Shown here: piece by piece, positions 1-8,442 of the stretch
Numbering within the stretch: the first letter of the stretch is position 1
Layout: each line of letters begins with the position of its first letter
DNA from: Pseudomonas libanensis
GTDB lineage: Bacteria > Pseudomonadota > Gammaproteobacteria > Pseudomonadales > Pseudomonadaceae
Direction: 5' to 3'
Length of the DNA: 36,704 nucleotides
Assembly (NCBI RefSeq): GCF_001439685.1
Contig: NZ_JYLH01000027.1
Coordinates: 1-36,704, forward strand
Notes under the pieces: generated by a model
Databases searched by the model: none
What the model saw: the letters and a program-made list of their open reading frames with translations, nothing else
Told to the model about the DNA's origin: nothing
Made by a program: the position numbers and the translations under genes

Positions 1-230
1 CCACCCGTGGCATCGATATCGGCGCCAAGTCAGAGATCTACCAGATCATCCATAACCTGGCGGCCAGCGGCATTGCGGTGATCGTGGTGTCCAGCGACCT
101 GATGGAAGTCATGGGCATTGCCGACCGTATCCTGGTCATGAGCGAAGGCGCCCTGGCCGGTGAATTGCCCCGCGAGCGGGCGGATGAAGCACGGCTGCTG
201 CAACTGGCACTCCCGCGTTCGCGGGCTTGA
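1..230 (+). CDS. araG: Sugar ABC transporter ATP-binding protein, C-terminal end (AraG-like)
   Basis: Only the last 75 residues are present; the reading frame enters the window open (first full codon at base 3) and stops at 228-230. The visible part is the end of the second ATPase domain of a sugar-type ABC ATPase: a TRGIDIGAKSEIY stretch, then SSDLMEVMGIADRILVM, which contains the switch region that follows the D-loop in RbsA/AraG/MglA proteins. The sequence GALAGELPRERADEARLLQLALP resembles the very end of E. coli AraG. It energises uptake of a pentose or related sugar with the permease encoded 18 bases downstream. The araG assignment leans on that permease, which is clearly AraH-like. Confidence 0.85.
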   Translation, partial: TRGIDIGAKSEIYQIIHNLAASGIAVIVVSSDLMEVMGIADRILVMSEGALAGELPRERADEARLLQLALPRSRA

Positions 231-248
231 AGAATAAGAGGTGTGGGT

Positions 249-1214
249 ATGTCTCAGGCAAAAACTGCAAAGGGCTTCTGGCCGGCGTTCAACCAGCGCA
301 AATTTCTCGATGACTGGGTGATGCTGTTGGCGGCGTTGGGCATCTTTGTGCTCAGCGCGGTGTTTATCGACAACTTCCTTTCGCCGCTGAACATGCGCGG
401 CCTGGGCCTGGCGATTTCCACCGTCGGCATTGCCGCGTGCACCATGCTGTTCTGCCTGGCGTCGGGGCATTTCGATTTGTCGGTGGGCTCGGTGATCGCC
501 TGCGCCGGCGTAGTGGCGGGGATTGTGATCCGTGACACCGACAGTGTGGCACTTGGCGTGTCGGCGGCCCTGGCCATGGGCCTGGTGGTAGGGCTGGTCA
601 ACGGCATTGTGATTGCCAAGCTGCGCATCAATGCGCTGATTGCGACGCTGGCGACCATGCAGATCGTACGTGGCCTGGCCTACATCTTCTCCAACGGCAA
701 GGCGGTGGGAGTGATGGATGAGCGCTTCTTCGTGTTCGGCAATGGCCAACTGCTGGGCGTGCCAGTGCCGATCATCATTACCGTGCTGTGCTTTGTATTC
801 TTCGGCTGGCTGCTCAACTACACCAGCTATGGGCGCAACACCATGGCCATCGGCGGCAACCAGGAAGCCGCGCTGCTGGCAGGTGTGAATGTTGACCGCA
901 CCAAGATCATCATTTTTGCCGTGCACGGTTTGATCGGTGCACTGGCCGGGGTAATCCTCGCCTCGCGCATGACCTCCGGCCAGCCGATGATCGGCCAGGG
1001 CTTCGAGCTGACGGTGATTTCGGCGTGCGTACTGGGCGGGGTATCGCTGAGTGGCGGCATCGGCATGATTCGCCATGTGATCGCCGGGGTGCTGATTCTG
1101 GCGATCATCGAGAATGCGATGAACCTGAAGAACATCGATACCTTTTACCAATATGTGATTCGTGGCTCGATCCTGTTGCTGGCGGTGATAATCGACCGCA
1201 TGAAACAACGCTAA
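249..1214 (+). CDS. araH: L-arabinose ABC transporter permease AraH
   Basis: This 321-residue inner-membrane permease belongs to the RbsC/AraH family and would form the channel for the upstream ATPase. It shows long hydrophobic segments and conserved blocks typical of AraH: CTMLFCLASGHFDLSVGS near residue 65, INALIATLATMQIVRGLAY near 125, and ASRMTSGQPM plus ISACVLGGVSLSGGIG near 240-265. The match to E. coli AraH is much closer than to RbsC. The frame is open from GTG at 243, but ATG 249 sits 7 bases after AAGAGG and is the better start. It is the last gene of the sugar-uptake operon; a REPIN follows 25 bases after the stop. The real substrate could be arabinose or another aldopentose or aldohexose. 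Confidence 0.9.
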   Translation: MSQAKTAKGFWPAFNQRKFLDDWVMLLAALGIFVLSAVFIDNFLSPLNMRGLGLAISTVGIAACTMLFCLASGHFDLSVGSVIACAGVVAGIVIRDTDSVALGVSAALAMGLVVGLVNGIVIAKLRINALIATLATMQIVRGLAYIFSNGKAVGVMDERFFVFGNGQLLGVPVPIIITVLCFVFFGWLLNYTSYGRNTMAIGGNQEAALLAGVNVDRTKIIIFAVHGLIGALAGVILASRMTSGQPMIGQGFELTVISACVLGGVSLSGGIGMIRHVIAGVLILAIIENAMNLKNIDTFYQYVIRGSILLLAVIIDRMKQR

Positions 1215-1238
1215 TGGGCGCCCTGTGAAGATCAAACT

Positions 1239-1325
1239 GTGGGAGCTGGCTTGCCTGCGATAGCGGTGTGTCAGCCAGCCTATCTTTAATTGACCCACCG
1301 GCATCGCAGGCAAGCCAGCTCCCAC
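1239..1325. repeat. REPIN: two inverted REP sequences
   Basis: GTGGGAGCTGGCTTGCCTGC at the left end is matched by its reverse complement at the right end, with about 40 unrelated bases between. This is the arrangement of a REPIN, an intergenic doublet of REP sequences mobilised in trans by RAYT transposases in Pseudomonas. It lies between the araH stop and the IclR start. The same family member occurs again at 4344-4429. Confidence 0.9.
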
Positions 1326-1396
1326 CTTGGATCTCCTGTGTTCTGGAGGGCGGTATTTGCCATAATGCCCGCGCTTTTTTATTTATAGGCCCAGAT

Positions 1397-2200
1397 ATGC
1401 AGGAAAACGCCCACACCCCCGTCAAAGACGCCGCCCCCACCGGCACCCAGACCCTGCTGCGCGGCCTGGGCGTGGTGCAAGCGGTGGCGGCCGGTGCGCG
1501 GGATCTCAAGGAGATCGCCCGGCGCATCGGCACCACCCGCAGCACCACGCATCGCCTGGCCAGTTGCCTGGTGGATGAGCGTTACCTGCGCGTGGTGCCG
1601 CAAGTCGGGTACCTGCTGGGGCCGAAGCTGATCGAGTTGGGGTTCCAGGCCCGCGAAGAGCTGCCATTGGTGAGCCTGGCGGTGCCGTATCTGGACGAGC
1701 TGTCGGCCTTGACGGGCGACACCATTCATCTGGCAATTCGTGAATACGACGACGTGCTTTACCTGCACAAGAACCCCGGTCGCAATGGCCCGGAGATGCG
1801 CTCGCGGGTCGGCCATCGCATGCCGCTGGCCCGCACCGGCATTGGCAAGGCATTGTTATTGGATGATTCGCCGCAGGAGTGGCAGCGCCTCTACGAAGTC
1901 AGCTTGCCGGCGGCAGGCAAAAACCTGCAATGGCCGCAGCACCCGGAGCAATCCTGGGCGCAATTCGAGCAGCGCATGGGTGAATATGTGGCGGGTGGTT
2001 ATGCCTTCGATCTGGAAGATAACGAACCGTCGATCCGCTGTGTGGCGGCACCGGTGCGTGATGCCAGCGGGCGTATAGTCGCCGGCATCAGCATCGCCAG
2101 TACCGTGCCCTACATGCCGCTGGAAAAAATGGCCGAGCTGATCCCTGTGATCAAACAGGTTGCAGCCCGGCTGTCAGCGGAGTTGGGCGCGAAAGCCTGA
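1397..2200 (+). CDS. IclR family transcriptional regulator
   Basis: A 267-residue regulator with an N-terminal winged helix-turn-helix (about residues 18-75, with LKEIARRIGTTRSTTHRLASCL as the DNA-reading part) and a C-terminal IclR effector domain (about 85-260, with GDTIHLAIRE, RSRVGHRMPLARTGIGKALL and CVAAPVRDASGRIVAGISIAS). The frame is open from GTG 1268, but that extension runs through the REPIN, so ATG 1397 is the sensible start; the ribosome-binding site there is weak (GGCCC before the ATG). The AT-rich stretch around 1361-1390 with CATAAT is a possible -10. It follows the sugar transporter, so a sugar or sugar acid is a plausible ligand, but it has its own promoter region and the regulon is unknown. 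The stop abuts the stop of the convergent dehydrogenase with no base between. Confidence 0.9.
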   Translation: MQENAHTPVKDAAPTGTQTLLRGLGVVQAVAAGARDLKEIARRIGTTRSTTHRLASCLVDERYLRVVPQVGYLLGPKLIELGFQAREELPLVSLAVPYLDELSALTGDTIHLAIREYDDVLYLHKNPGRNGPEMRSRVGHRMPLARTGIGKALLLDDSPQEWQRLYEVSLPAAGKNLQWPQHPEQSWAQFEQRMGEYVAGGYAFDLEDNEPSIRCVAAPVRDASGRIVAGISIASTVPYMPLEKMAELIPVIKQVAARLSAELGAKA

Positions 2201-3253
2201 TCAGGCTTTCAGGCTCGCCATGTCGATGACAAAGCGGTACTTCACGTCACCCGCGATCATGCGTGCGTAAGCCTCGTTGATCTGGCGGATGTCGAGCATT
2301 TCGATGTCGCAGGTGATGTTGTGTTCGGCGCAGAAATCCAGGACTTCCTGGGTTTCGGCAATACCGCCGATCAGCGAGCCGGCCAGTACTTTACGGCCCA
2401 GCACCAGCTTGGCGGCGTTGACGGGCGGGTCCACCGGCTCGATCAGGCCGACCAGGATATGCACACCGTCAAAGCGCAGTACATCGAGGTAGGGGTTCAG
2501 GTCGTGTTGCACCGGGATGGTGTCCAGCAGGAAGTCGAAGTGCCCGGCAGCGGCTTTCATCTGCTCGGCGTCGGTGGACACGATCACATGATCGGCACCC
2601 TGACGACGGCCTTCCTCGGCCTTGCTCGCGGAGCGGGTGAACAGCGTCACTTCAGCGCCCATGGCCTTGGCGAACTTGATACCCATGTGGCCCAGGCCAC
2701 CCATGCCGAGAATCCCGACTTTATCGCCGGCCTTCACGCCGTAGTGCTTGAGCGGCGAGTAGGTAGTGATGCCCGCGCACAGGATCGGCGCGGCGCTGGC
2801 CAGGTCGAGTTTGGCCGGGATCTTCACCACGAAGTGCTCGCTGACCACGATGCTGTCGGAATAACCACCCATGGTGTTGCTGCCATCCACACGGTCCGGG
2901 GTGGCGTAGGTCATGGTCGGGCCTTCGAGGCAGTATTGCTCGAGGTCTGACTGGCAGGCTTCGCAGTGGCGGCACGAGTCGACCATGCAACCGACGCCGA
3001 CCAGATCGCCGACTTTATGTGCGGTCACGTTGGCGCCGACAGCGGTGACCTTGCCGACAATCTCGTGGCCCGGCATCAGCGGGTAAACGGCGATGCCCCA
3101 CTCGTTGCGTGCCTGGTGGATGTCGGAGTGGCAGACGCCGCAGTAGAGGATCTCGATGGCCACGTCATCGACGCGTGGGCTGCGGCGTTCAAACGACATG
3201 GGGGCGAGGGGAGTGGTGGCCGACTGGGCGGCATAACCGATGGCGGTGTACAT
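2201..3253 (-). CDS. Zinc-dependent alcohol dehydrogenase (YahK/CAD type)
   Basis: A 350-residue medium-chain dehydrogenase/reductase that should interconvert an alcohol and an aldehyde with NAD(P)H. Catalytic-zinc residues are visible in YCGVCHSDIH (residues 37-46) and GHEIVG (about 63-68); the structural-zinc cysteines lie in CRHCEACQSDLEQYC (about 98-112). The Rossmann motif GILGMGGLGHMGIKFAKAMG lies near residue 185. The pattern matches the cinnamyl-alcohol-dehydrogenase-like aldehyde reductases such as E. coli YahK. ATG 3253 is preceded by GCGAGG. The gene is convergent with the IclR gene and divergent from the AraC regulator at 3435, which is a likely activator of it. The physiological substrate cannot be read from the sequence. 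Confidence 0.9.
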   Translation of the reverse strand: MYTAIGYAAQSATTPLAPMSFERRSPRVDDVAIEILYCGVCHSDIHQARNEWGIAVYPLMPGHEIVGKVTAVGANVTAHKVGDLVGVGCMVDSCRHCEACQSDLEQYCLEGPTMTYATPDRVDGSNTMGGYSDSIVVSEHFVVKIPAKLDLASAAPILCAGITTYSPLKHYGVKAGDKVGILGMGGLGHMGIKFAKAMGAEVTLFTRSASKAEEGRRQGADHVIVSTDAEQMKAAAGHFDFLLDTIPVQHDLNPYLDVLRFDGVHILVGLIEPVDPPVNAAKLVLGRKVLAGSLIGGIAETQEVLDFCAEHNITCDIEMLDIRQINEAYARMIAGDVKYRFVIDMASLKA

Positions 3254-3434
3254 GCTAAACCTCGCTAAAGCTTGGACTGGGGAGGCGGCGCATTCTGCGC
3301 GCCGGCCCTGGGCGCGAACATGGCAAATGCTCCGAGTCTCATGCCTATTCGTCCGGGACTGGCATTGCTTTGGATTTATTCGCCGTCAGACCTGCGATGA
3401 TGTTCTCATCCCTTGTTCACGAAGTTTTTTTGCC

Positions 3435-4328
3435 ATGTTGTTGACCCGCCATCTCGACGCCAACGCCACGCTGGTGTCCCTGATTGAAGGGCTTGCGCCC
3501 CGCGACGGTTTTTCCCCGACCAACCTGCCCGGCGTGCAGGTATTGCGCGCCAGTTGCGACGTGGCGCGTGGGCCGCAGATCTATGAGCCAAGCCTGATGT
3601 TCGTGGCCCAAGGCAGCAAGGTTGCCTACCTCGGCCCGAGAACGCTGGAATATGGCGCCGGGCATTACCTGGTCCAGGCGATGCCGGTGCCGTTCGAGTG
3701 CGAGACCTTTGCCATGGCGCCTGGCGCGCCACTGTTGGGCGTGACGGTGGGTATCGATCGGGTGGTGCTGGGGGAGTTGGTCATTGCCATGGGCATGCAG
3801 GGCGGACCTCCGCCGACGGCGCAGACGTTGGAGTCGATGAGTTCGGTGGTGCTCGATGACGCCATGCGCGGGTGTGTCGAGCGGCTGTTGCAGTGCCTGC
3901 ACGATCCGCTGGAAAGCCGGATCATGGGCCCGGCGCGGGTGCGCGAATTGCTGTTCACCGCGTTGCGTGGGCCCCAGGCGGATGTGCTGCGTGCGCTGGT
4001 AGAACAGCAAGGGCAGTTTTCACGGATCGCCACGTCGTTAAACCACCTGCATGCTCATTACGCCGAGCCGCTGAATATCGAGACGTTGGCCGGTTATGCC
4101 CATATGAGTGCCTCGACCTTTCATGAGCATTTCAAGCGCTGCACCTTGTTGTCACCGGTGCAGTACCTCAAGCGCCTGCGGTTGTTGAAGGCCCAGCAGT
4201 TGCTGCTGGTAGAGGGCATGAGCGTGGCGCAGGCGGCGCATAGCGTGGGGTATCAGAGCACTTCGCAGTTCAGTCGGGAGTACAAGCGCTATTTCCTGCG
4301 CAACCCGGGGGAAGAGCGGGCCGCCTGA
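3435..4328 (+). CDS. AraC family transcriptional regulator
   Basis: A 297-residue regulator with an N-terminal AraC_N-type cupin domain (about residues 20-175; YEPSLMFVAQGSK and YGAGHYLVQAMPVPFECE) and a C-terminal AraC double helix-turn-helix (about 195-290; LAGYAHMSASTFHEHFK and AQAAHSVGYQSTSQFSREYK). This domain pair is common in Pseudomonas regulators that sit divergent from an oxidoreductase. The frame is open from 3240 over the neighbouring gene's start, but ATG 3435 gives the family's usual N-terminus; the ribosome-binding site is poor. The 181-bp divergent region to the dehydrogenase suggests that it controls that gene. Confidence 0.9.
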   Translation: MLLTRHLDANATLVSLIEGLAPRDGFSPTNLPGVQVLRASCDVARGPQIYEPSLMFVAQGSKVAYLGPRTLEYGAGHYLVQAMPVPFECETFAMAPGAPLLGVTVGIDRVVLGELVIAMGMQGGPPPTAQTLESMSSVVLDDAMRGCVERLLQCLHDPLESRIMGPARVRELLFTALRGPQADVLRALVEQQGQFSRIATSLNHLHAHYAEPLNIETLAGYAHMSASTFHEHFKRCTLLSPVQYLKRLRLLKAQQLLLVEGMSVAQAAHSVGYQSTSQFSREYKRYFLRNPGEERAA

Positions 4329-4343
4329 CATTACGAGGTCATT

Positions 4344-4429
4344 GTGGGAGCTGGCTTGCCTGCGATAGCGGTGGGTCAGCCATACATTTGGCACCTGAAG
4401 ACCGCCATCGCAGGCAAGCCAGCTCCCAC
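4344..4429. repeat. REPIN, same family as 1239-1325
   Basis: The outer REP arms GTGGGAGCTGGCTTGCCTGC and their reverse complement are identical to those at 1239-1325, while the central part differs. It lies 15 bases after the AraC-type gene and before the terminator of the ETF-QO gene. Confidence 0.9.
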
Positions 4430-4450
4430 ATTTTGATCTATGTCGCCCAC

Positions 4451-4479
4451 AAAAAAGGCTCCCATCTCGGGAGCCTTTT
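4451..4479 (-). terminator. Rho-independent terminator of the ETF-QO gene
   Basis: GGCTCCC (4457-4463) and GGGAGCC (4469-4475) form a perfect 7-bp stem with loop ATCTC. Six A residues at 4451-4456 become a U-run on the minus strand, 40 bases after the ETF-QO stop. The TTTT at 4476-4479 could also stop transcription coming from the AraC gene. Confidence 0.9.
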
Positions 4480-4496
4480 GTGGTTAAGCGAACGAC

Positions 4497-6161
4497 TTAC
4501 ATATTCGGGTAAGTCGGCCCACCCGCACCTTCGGGTGTCACCCAGGTAATGTTCTGCGAAGGGTCCTTGATGTCGCAGGTCTTGCAGTGAACGCAATTCT
4601 GGGCGTTGATCTGGAAGCGCTTCTCGCCGTCTTCCTTGGTGATCACTTCATACACGCCGGCCGGGCAGTAGCGCTGCGCCGGTTCATCGTAGAGCGGCAG
4701 GTTGGTGCCGATCGGGATGCTCGGGTCTTTCAACTTCAGGTGGCACGGCTGTTCTTCTTCGTGATTGGTGCCGGAGATGAACACCGAGCTCAGCTTGTCG
4801 AAGCTCAGCTTGCCGTCGGGTTTGGGGTAGTCGATTTTCTTGCAGTCTTTGGCCAGCTTGAGGCAGGCGTAGTCCGGCTTGGTGTCGTGCAGGGTGAACG
4901 GCATCTTGCCGCCGAGGATGTTCTGGTCGAACCAGTTGAAGCCGGCGCCGATGATCGGGCCGAACTTGTGCATCGCCGGGCCGAAGTTACGGGTGGCGAA
5001 CAGCTCCTCATACAGCCAGCTGGCTTTGAAGCCATCGACATACGCGGTCAGCTCGTCACCGCCTTCGGATTCGGCGAACAGGCGATCAGCAACCGCATCG
5101 GCGGCGAGCATGCCGGACTTCATCGCGGTGTGGCTGCCCTTGATCTTGGCGAAGTTCAGGGTGCCGAGGTCGCAACCGATCAGCGCGCCGCCCTTGAAGA
5201 CCATCTTGGGCAGCGAGTTCAGGCCACCTTTGCAGATCGCACGGGCGCCGTAGCTGACGCGCTTGCCGCCTTCCAGGTACTGGGCCAGTACCGGGTGGTG
5301 CTTGAGGCGCTGGAACTCATCGAAGGGCGACAGGAAAGTGTTGCTGTACGACAGGTCGACGATCAGGCCGACCACCACCTGATTGTTTTCCAGGTGATAG
5401 AGGAACGAACCACCGGTGTTCTCGGCGCTCATGATGTCCAGCGGCCAACCGGCGGTGTGCACTACCAGGCCTGGCTGATGCTTGGCGGGGTCGATTTCCC
5501 AGATTTCCTTCAGGCCGATGCCGTAGTGCTGGGCGTCGGCGTCGCTGTCCAGGTTGAAACGCTGGATCAACTGCTTGCCGATATGGCCGCGGCAACCTTC
5601 GGCAAACAGCGTGTACTTGCCACGCAATTCCATGCCCGGGGTATATACGCCTTCCTTGGGCTTGCCTTCACGGTCGACACCGAGGTCACCGGTGATGATC
5701 CCGCGAACCACGCCGTTCTCGTCGAACAGCGCTTCCTGGGCGGCGAAGCCTGGGTAGACTTCCACGCCCAGGTTCTCGGCCTGCTGGGCCAGCCAGCGGC
5801 ACAGGTTGCCCAGGGAAATGATGTAGTTGCCTTCGTTGTGCATGGTCTTGGGCACAAAGAAGTCGGGAACCTTGGTGGAGGTATCGCTGCTGCGCAGTAC
5901 GTAGATGTCGTCACGCACCACCGGGGTGTTGAGCGGGGCGCCGAGCTCTTTCCAGTCCGGGAACAGTTCGTTCAGGGCCCGGGGTTCGAACACGGCACCG
6001 GAGAGGATGTGGGCGCCGACTTCGGAGCCTTTCTCGACCACGCAGACGCTGATTTCCTTACCGGCTTCGGCGGCCTTCTGCTTCAGGCGGCAGGCGGCAG
6101 ACAGGCCAGCCGGGCCAGCGCCGACGATGACCACGTCGAATTCCATGTATTCGCGTTCCAC
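4497..6161 (-). CDS. Electron transfer flavoprotein-ubiquinone oxidoreductase (ETF-QO)
   Basis: A 554-residue membrane-associated flavoprotein that passes electrons from reduced ETF to ubiquinone, linking acyl-CoA and amino-acid dehydrogenases to the respiratory chain. The N-terminus carries the FAD dinucleotide motif GAGPAG (residues 14-19), and HILSGAVFEP is typical of the family. The C-terminus holds the [4Fe-4S] ligands C499, C523, C526 and C529, spaced as in mitochondrial ETF-QO. The length is normal. The start is GTG 6161, chosen because AGGAG lies 7 bases upstream; an internal ATG five codons later has no such site. It is divergent from etfBA, its electron donor, across a shared 515-bp region that holds a PsrA-type box. 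A terminator follows it at 4451-4479. Confidence 0.97.
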   Translation of the reverse strand: MEREYMEFDVVIVGAGPAGLSAACRLKQKAAEAGKEISVCVVEKGSEVGAHILSGAVFEPRALNELFPDWKELGAPLNTPVVRDDIYVLRSSDTSTKVPDFFVPKTMHNEGNYIISLGNLCRWLAQQAENLGVEVYPGFAAQEALFDENGVVRGIITGDLGVDREGKPKEGVYTPGMELRGKYTLFAEGCRGHIGKQLIQRFNLDSDADAQHYGIGLKEIWEIDPAKHQPGLVVHTAGWPLDIMSAENTGGSFLYHLENNQVVVGLIVDLSYSNTFLSPFDEFQRLKHHPVLAQYLEGGKRVSYGARAICKGGLNSLPKMVFKGGALIGCDLGTLNFAKIKGSHTAMKSGMLAADAVADRLFAESEGGDELTAYVDGFKASWLYEELFATRNFGPAMHKFGPIIGAGFNWFDQNILGGKMPFTLHDTKPDYACLKLAKDCKKIDYPKPDGKLSFDKLSSVFISGTNHEEEQPCHLKLKDPSIPIGTNLPLYDEPAQRYCPAGVYEVITKEDGEKRFQINAQNCVHCKTCDIKDPSQNITWVTPEGAGGPTYPNM

Positions 6162-6265
6162 AGGCTATCTCCTACTCAAGGCTCAACAGGCTTTTTTTTC
6201 TAATGGGTGGAGGTTCGGCGGGGTTCTGCTCAACGGCAGCACCCACCTGTCTCTCTAGGTGGCGC

Positions 6266-6294
6266 ATTATATATAGACCACTGGCAGCGTCCAA
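6266..6294 (-). promoter_or_regulatory. Sigma-70 promoter for the ETF-QO gene
   Basis: On the minus strand TTGGAC (6289-6294) and a perfect TATAAT (6266-6271) are separated by 17 bp. This puts the transcription start near 6259, about 100 bases before the GTG start codon. The -35 lies two bases from the PsrA-type box. Confidence 0.7.
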
Positions 6295-6296
6295 TA

Positions 6297-6310
6297 CAAA
6301 CGTTTGTTTG
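6297..6310. promoter_or_regulatory. PsrA-type operator
   Basis: The sequence CAAACGTTTGTTTG contains CAAAC and GTTTG separated by four bases and also a contiguous CAAACGTTTG palindrome. PsrA, the long-chain fatty-acid-responsive TetR regulator of Pseudomonas, is described as binding (G/C)AAAC-N2-4-GTTT(G/C), and the etf genes are reported targets in P. aeruginosa. The site abuts the -35 of the ETF-QO promoter, where bound repressor would exclude polymerase. No psrA gene is in the window. Confidence 0.65.
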
Positions 6311-6676
6311 AATTGCCCGCAGCCTAGGTAAATCAAAGCAACGGGGCTTATGACTGACCATTTTGCCGTATTGACCAGAATAGGCGTTCCGGTCAAGATA
6401 CGGTCGGTTTTGCGCTTCCCGTAGGCAGACTGCAGGTTTCAAGAGCACGTCCAAAGGCCGGCCGAAGGTAAAAATGTGACGCGTACCCGAACACTGGGGC
6501 GCAGTTTACACGCCGCGATAAAGAATGACCTCTCAGTCACCACTGACGAACGGTCGTCACTTCCCGTGTGCAAGGCCACTGCCGAAGTCTTTGGAGGTGC
6601 CCTTGTGTGCCGATGAGCATCAACCGCCAGGTTCGCCTAGGCGACTTTCTTTTCACCGGAGAGTAACGAGGAATCC
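6311..6676. other. etfBA upstream region
   Basis: No gene is visible in these 366 bases. A possible plus-strand promoter is TTGACC at 6371-6376 with a poor -10 (CAAGAT, 6394-6399) 17 bases on; other choices are equally weak. The leader to etfB is therefore long (perhaps 270 bases), and no stable hairpin followed by a U-run was found in it. Confidence 0.35.
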
Positions 6677-7426
6677 ATGAAGGTTCTTGTAGCTGTCAAA
6701 CGCGTTGTCGATTACAACGTGAAAGTTCGCGTCAAGGCGGACAATTCCGGCGTCGACCTTGCTAACGTCAAGATGTCGATGAACCCTTTCTGCGAAATCG
6801 CTGTGGAAGAAGCCGTACGCCTGAAAGAGAAAGGTGTTGCGACTGAAATCGTCGTGGTGTCCATCGGTCCGACCACTGCCCAAGAGCAGCTGCGTACCGC
6901 TTTGGCCCTGGGCGCCGACCGCGCAATCCTGGTCGAATCCGCCGAAGAACTGACCTCCCTGGCGGTTGCCAAGCTGCTCAAGGCCGTTGTCGACAAGGAA
7001 CAGCCTCAGTTGGTGATCCTCGGCAAACAAGCCATCGACAGCGACAACAACCAGACAGGCCAGATGCTGGCCGCACTGACCGGTTACGGCCAGGGCACCT
7101 TCGCTTCGAAAGTCGAAGTGAACGGCGACAGCGTCGCGGTGACCCGTGAAATCGATGGCGGCGCGCAGACGGTTTCCCTGAAACTGCCGGCCATCGTCAC
7201 CACCGACCTGCGTTTGAACGAGCCGCGCTATGCGTCCCTGCCAAACATCATGAAAGCCAAGAAGAAGCCTCTTGAAGTGCTGACTCCGGATGCTTTGGGC
7301 GTTTCCACCGCCTCCACCAACAAGACCGTCAAGGTTGAAGCGCCGGCAGCACGCAGCGCAGGCATCAAGGTCAAGTCGGTGGCTGAACTGGTCGAGAAAC
7401 TGAAAAACGAAGCGAAGGTGCTTTGA
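6677..7426 (+). CDS. etfB: Electron transfer flavoprotein subunit beta
   Basis: A 249-residue beta subunit of the soluble heterodimeric ETF, which takes electrons from acyl-CoA dehydrogenases and related enzymes. The N-terminus MKVLVAVKRVVDYNVKVRVK is diagnostic, and the family blocks NPFCEIAVEEAVRLKEKG (residues 35-52) and LGKQAIDSDNNQTGQMLA (near 117, in the AMP/adenosine-binding part) are intact. ATG 6677 follows an ACGAGGA site at 6666-6672. The partner etfA starts 16 bases downstream, so the two form an operon. Its redox partner ETF-QO is divergent on the other side. Confidence 0.97.
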   Translation: MKVLVAVKRVVDYNVKVRVKADNSGVDLANVKMSMNPFCEIAVEEAVRLKEKGVATEIVVVSIGPTTAQEQLRTALALGADRAILVESAEELTSLAVAKLLKAVVDKEQPQLVILGKQAIDSDNNQTGQMLAALTGYGQGTFASKVEVNGDSVAVTREIDGGAQTVSLKLPAIVTTDLRLNEPRYASLPNIMKAKKKPLEVLTPDALGVSTASTNKTVKVEAPAARSAGIKVKSVAELVEKLKNEAKVL

Positions 7427-7442
7427 ATTGGAGAGCCTGATC

Positions 7443-8372
7443 ATGACTATCCTCGTAATCGCCGAACACGATAACAAGGTGCTGGCCCCGGCCACCCTGA
7501 ATACCGTGGCCGCCGCCGCTAAAATCGGTGGCGACATCCACGTATTGGTCGCCGGCCAAGGCGCTGGTGCCGTGGCTGAAGCTGCTGCGAAAATCGCGGG
7601 CGTAAGCAAAGTCCTGAACGCTGACAATGCCGCCTACGCGCATCAGTTGCCAGAAAACGTTGCGCCGCTGGTTGCAGAGCTGGGCGCTGGCTACAGCCAC
7701 ATCCTGGCTGCCGCCACCTCCAATGGCAAAAACATCCTGCCACGGGTTGCCGCGCAGCTGGACGTTGACCAGATCTCCGAGATCATCTCGGTAGAAAGCG
7801 CCGATACCTTCAAGCGCCCGATCTACGCCGGTAACGCCATCGCCACCGTACAGTCCAACGCTGCGGTCAAAGTCATCACCGTGCGCGCCACCGGTTTCGA
7901 TCCGGTTGCCGCCGAAGGTGGTTCGGCCGCCGTTGAAGCCGTCTCTGCTGCCCACGACGCTGGCACGTCCAGCTTTGTTGGCGAAGAGCTGGCCAAGTCG
8001 GATCGCCCTGAGCTGACGGCTGCCAAGATCGTCGTTTCCGGCGGCCGCGGCATGCAGAACGGTGACAACTTCAAGCACCTGTACGCCCTGGCCGACAAGC
8101 TGGGCGCTGCGGTCGGCGCTTCCCGCGCAGCCGTCGACGCAGGTTTCGTACCCAACGACATGCAGGTCGGCCAGACCGGCAAGATCGTTGCCCCACAGCT
8201 GTACATCGCTGTCGGTATCTCCGGCGCGATCCAGCACTTGGCCGGTATGAAGGACTCCAAGGTGATCGTCGCGATCAACAAGGACGAAGAAGCGCCGATC
8301 TTCCAGGTGGCCGATTACGGCCTGGTGGCGGACTTGTTCGAAGCCGTACCTGAGTTGGAGAAGCTGGTCTAA
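7443..8372 (+). CDS. etfA: Electron transfer flavoprotein subunit alpha
   Basis: A 309-residue alpha subunit that binds FAD. The N-terminal adenine-nucleotide alpha-hydrolase-like part starts MTILVIAEHDNKVL. The C-terminal FAD domain contains VSGGRGM (near residue 200), GQTGKIVAPQLYIAVGISGA (near 245-265) and INKDEEAPIFQVADYGLV (near 278-296), all family signatures. The frame is open from TTG 7428, but ATG 7443 with GGAG seven bases upstream is the proper start. It is the last gene of the etfBA operon, with a strong terminator 25 bases after the stop. Confidence 0.97.
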   Translation: MTILVIAEHDNKVLAPATLNTVAAAAKIGGDIHVLVAGQGAGAVAEAAAKIAGVSKVLNADNAAYAHQLPENVAPLVAELGAGYSHILAAATSNGKNILPRVAAQLDVDQISEIISVESADTFKRPIYAGNAIATVQSNAAVKVITVRATGFDPVAAEGGSAAVEAVSAAHDAGTSSFVGEELAKSDRPELTAAKIVVSGGRGMQNGDNFKHLYALADKLGAAVGASRAAVDAGFVPNDMQVGQTGKIVAPQLYIAVGISGAIQHLAGMKDSKVIVAINKDEEAPIFQVADYGLVADLFEAVPELEKLV

Positions 8373-8396
8373 TCCAGTCGCTTCACTTATAAAGAG

Positions 8397-8421
8397 CCCG
8401 GTCTAATGACCGGGTTTTTTT
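8397..8421 (+). terminator. Rho-independent terminator of etfBA
   Basis: CCCGGTC (8397-8403) pairs with GACCGGG (8408-8414) around a TAAT loop and is followed by seven T residues. It lies between etfA and the next gene, which therefore needs its own promoter. Confidence 0.95.
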
Positions 8422-8442
8422 ATTTATCAGGGGATCCTCGCC

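Noticed and set aside
30..1325. Long minus-strand frame opposite araH (431 codons)
   Set aside because: Composition is rich in His, Gln and Arg, as expected for a shadow frame of GC-rich coding DNA. The AraH frame is clearly the real one.
1268..1396. N-terminal extension of the IclR frame from GTG 1268
   Set aside because: The extension lies mostly in a REPIN and is not part of the IclR family.
4587..6203. Long plus-strand frame opposite the ETF-QO gene (538 codons)
   Set aside because: Antisense to a strongly supported gene and with no domain pattern or ribosome-binding site.
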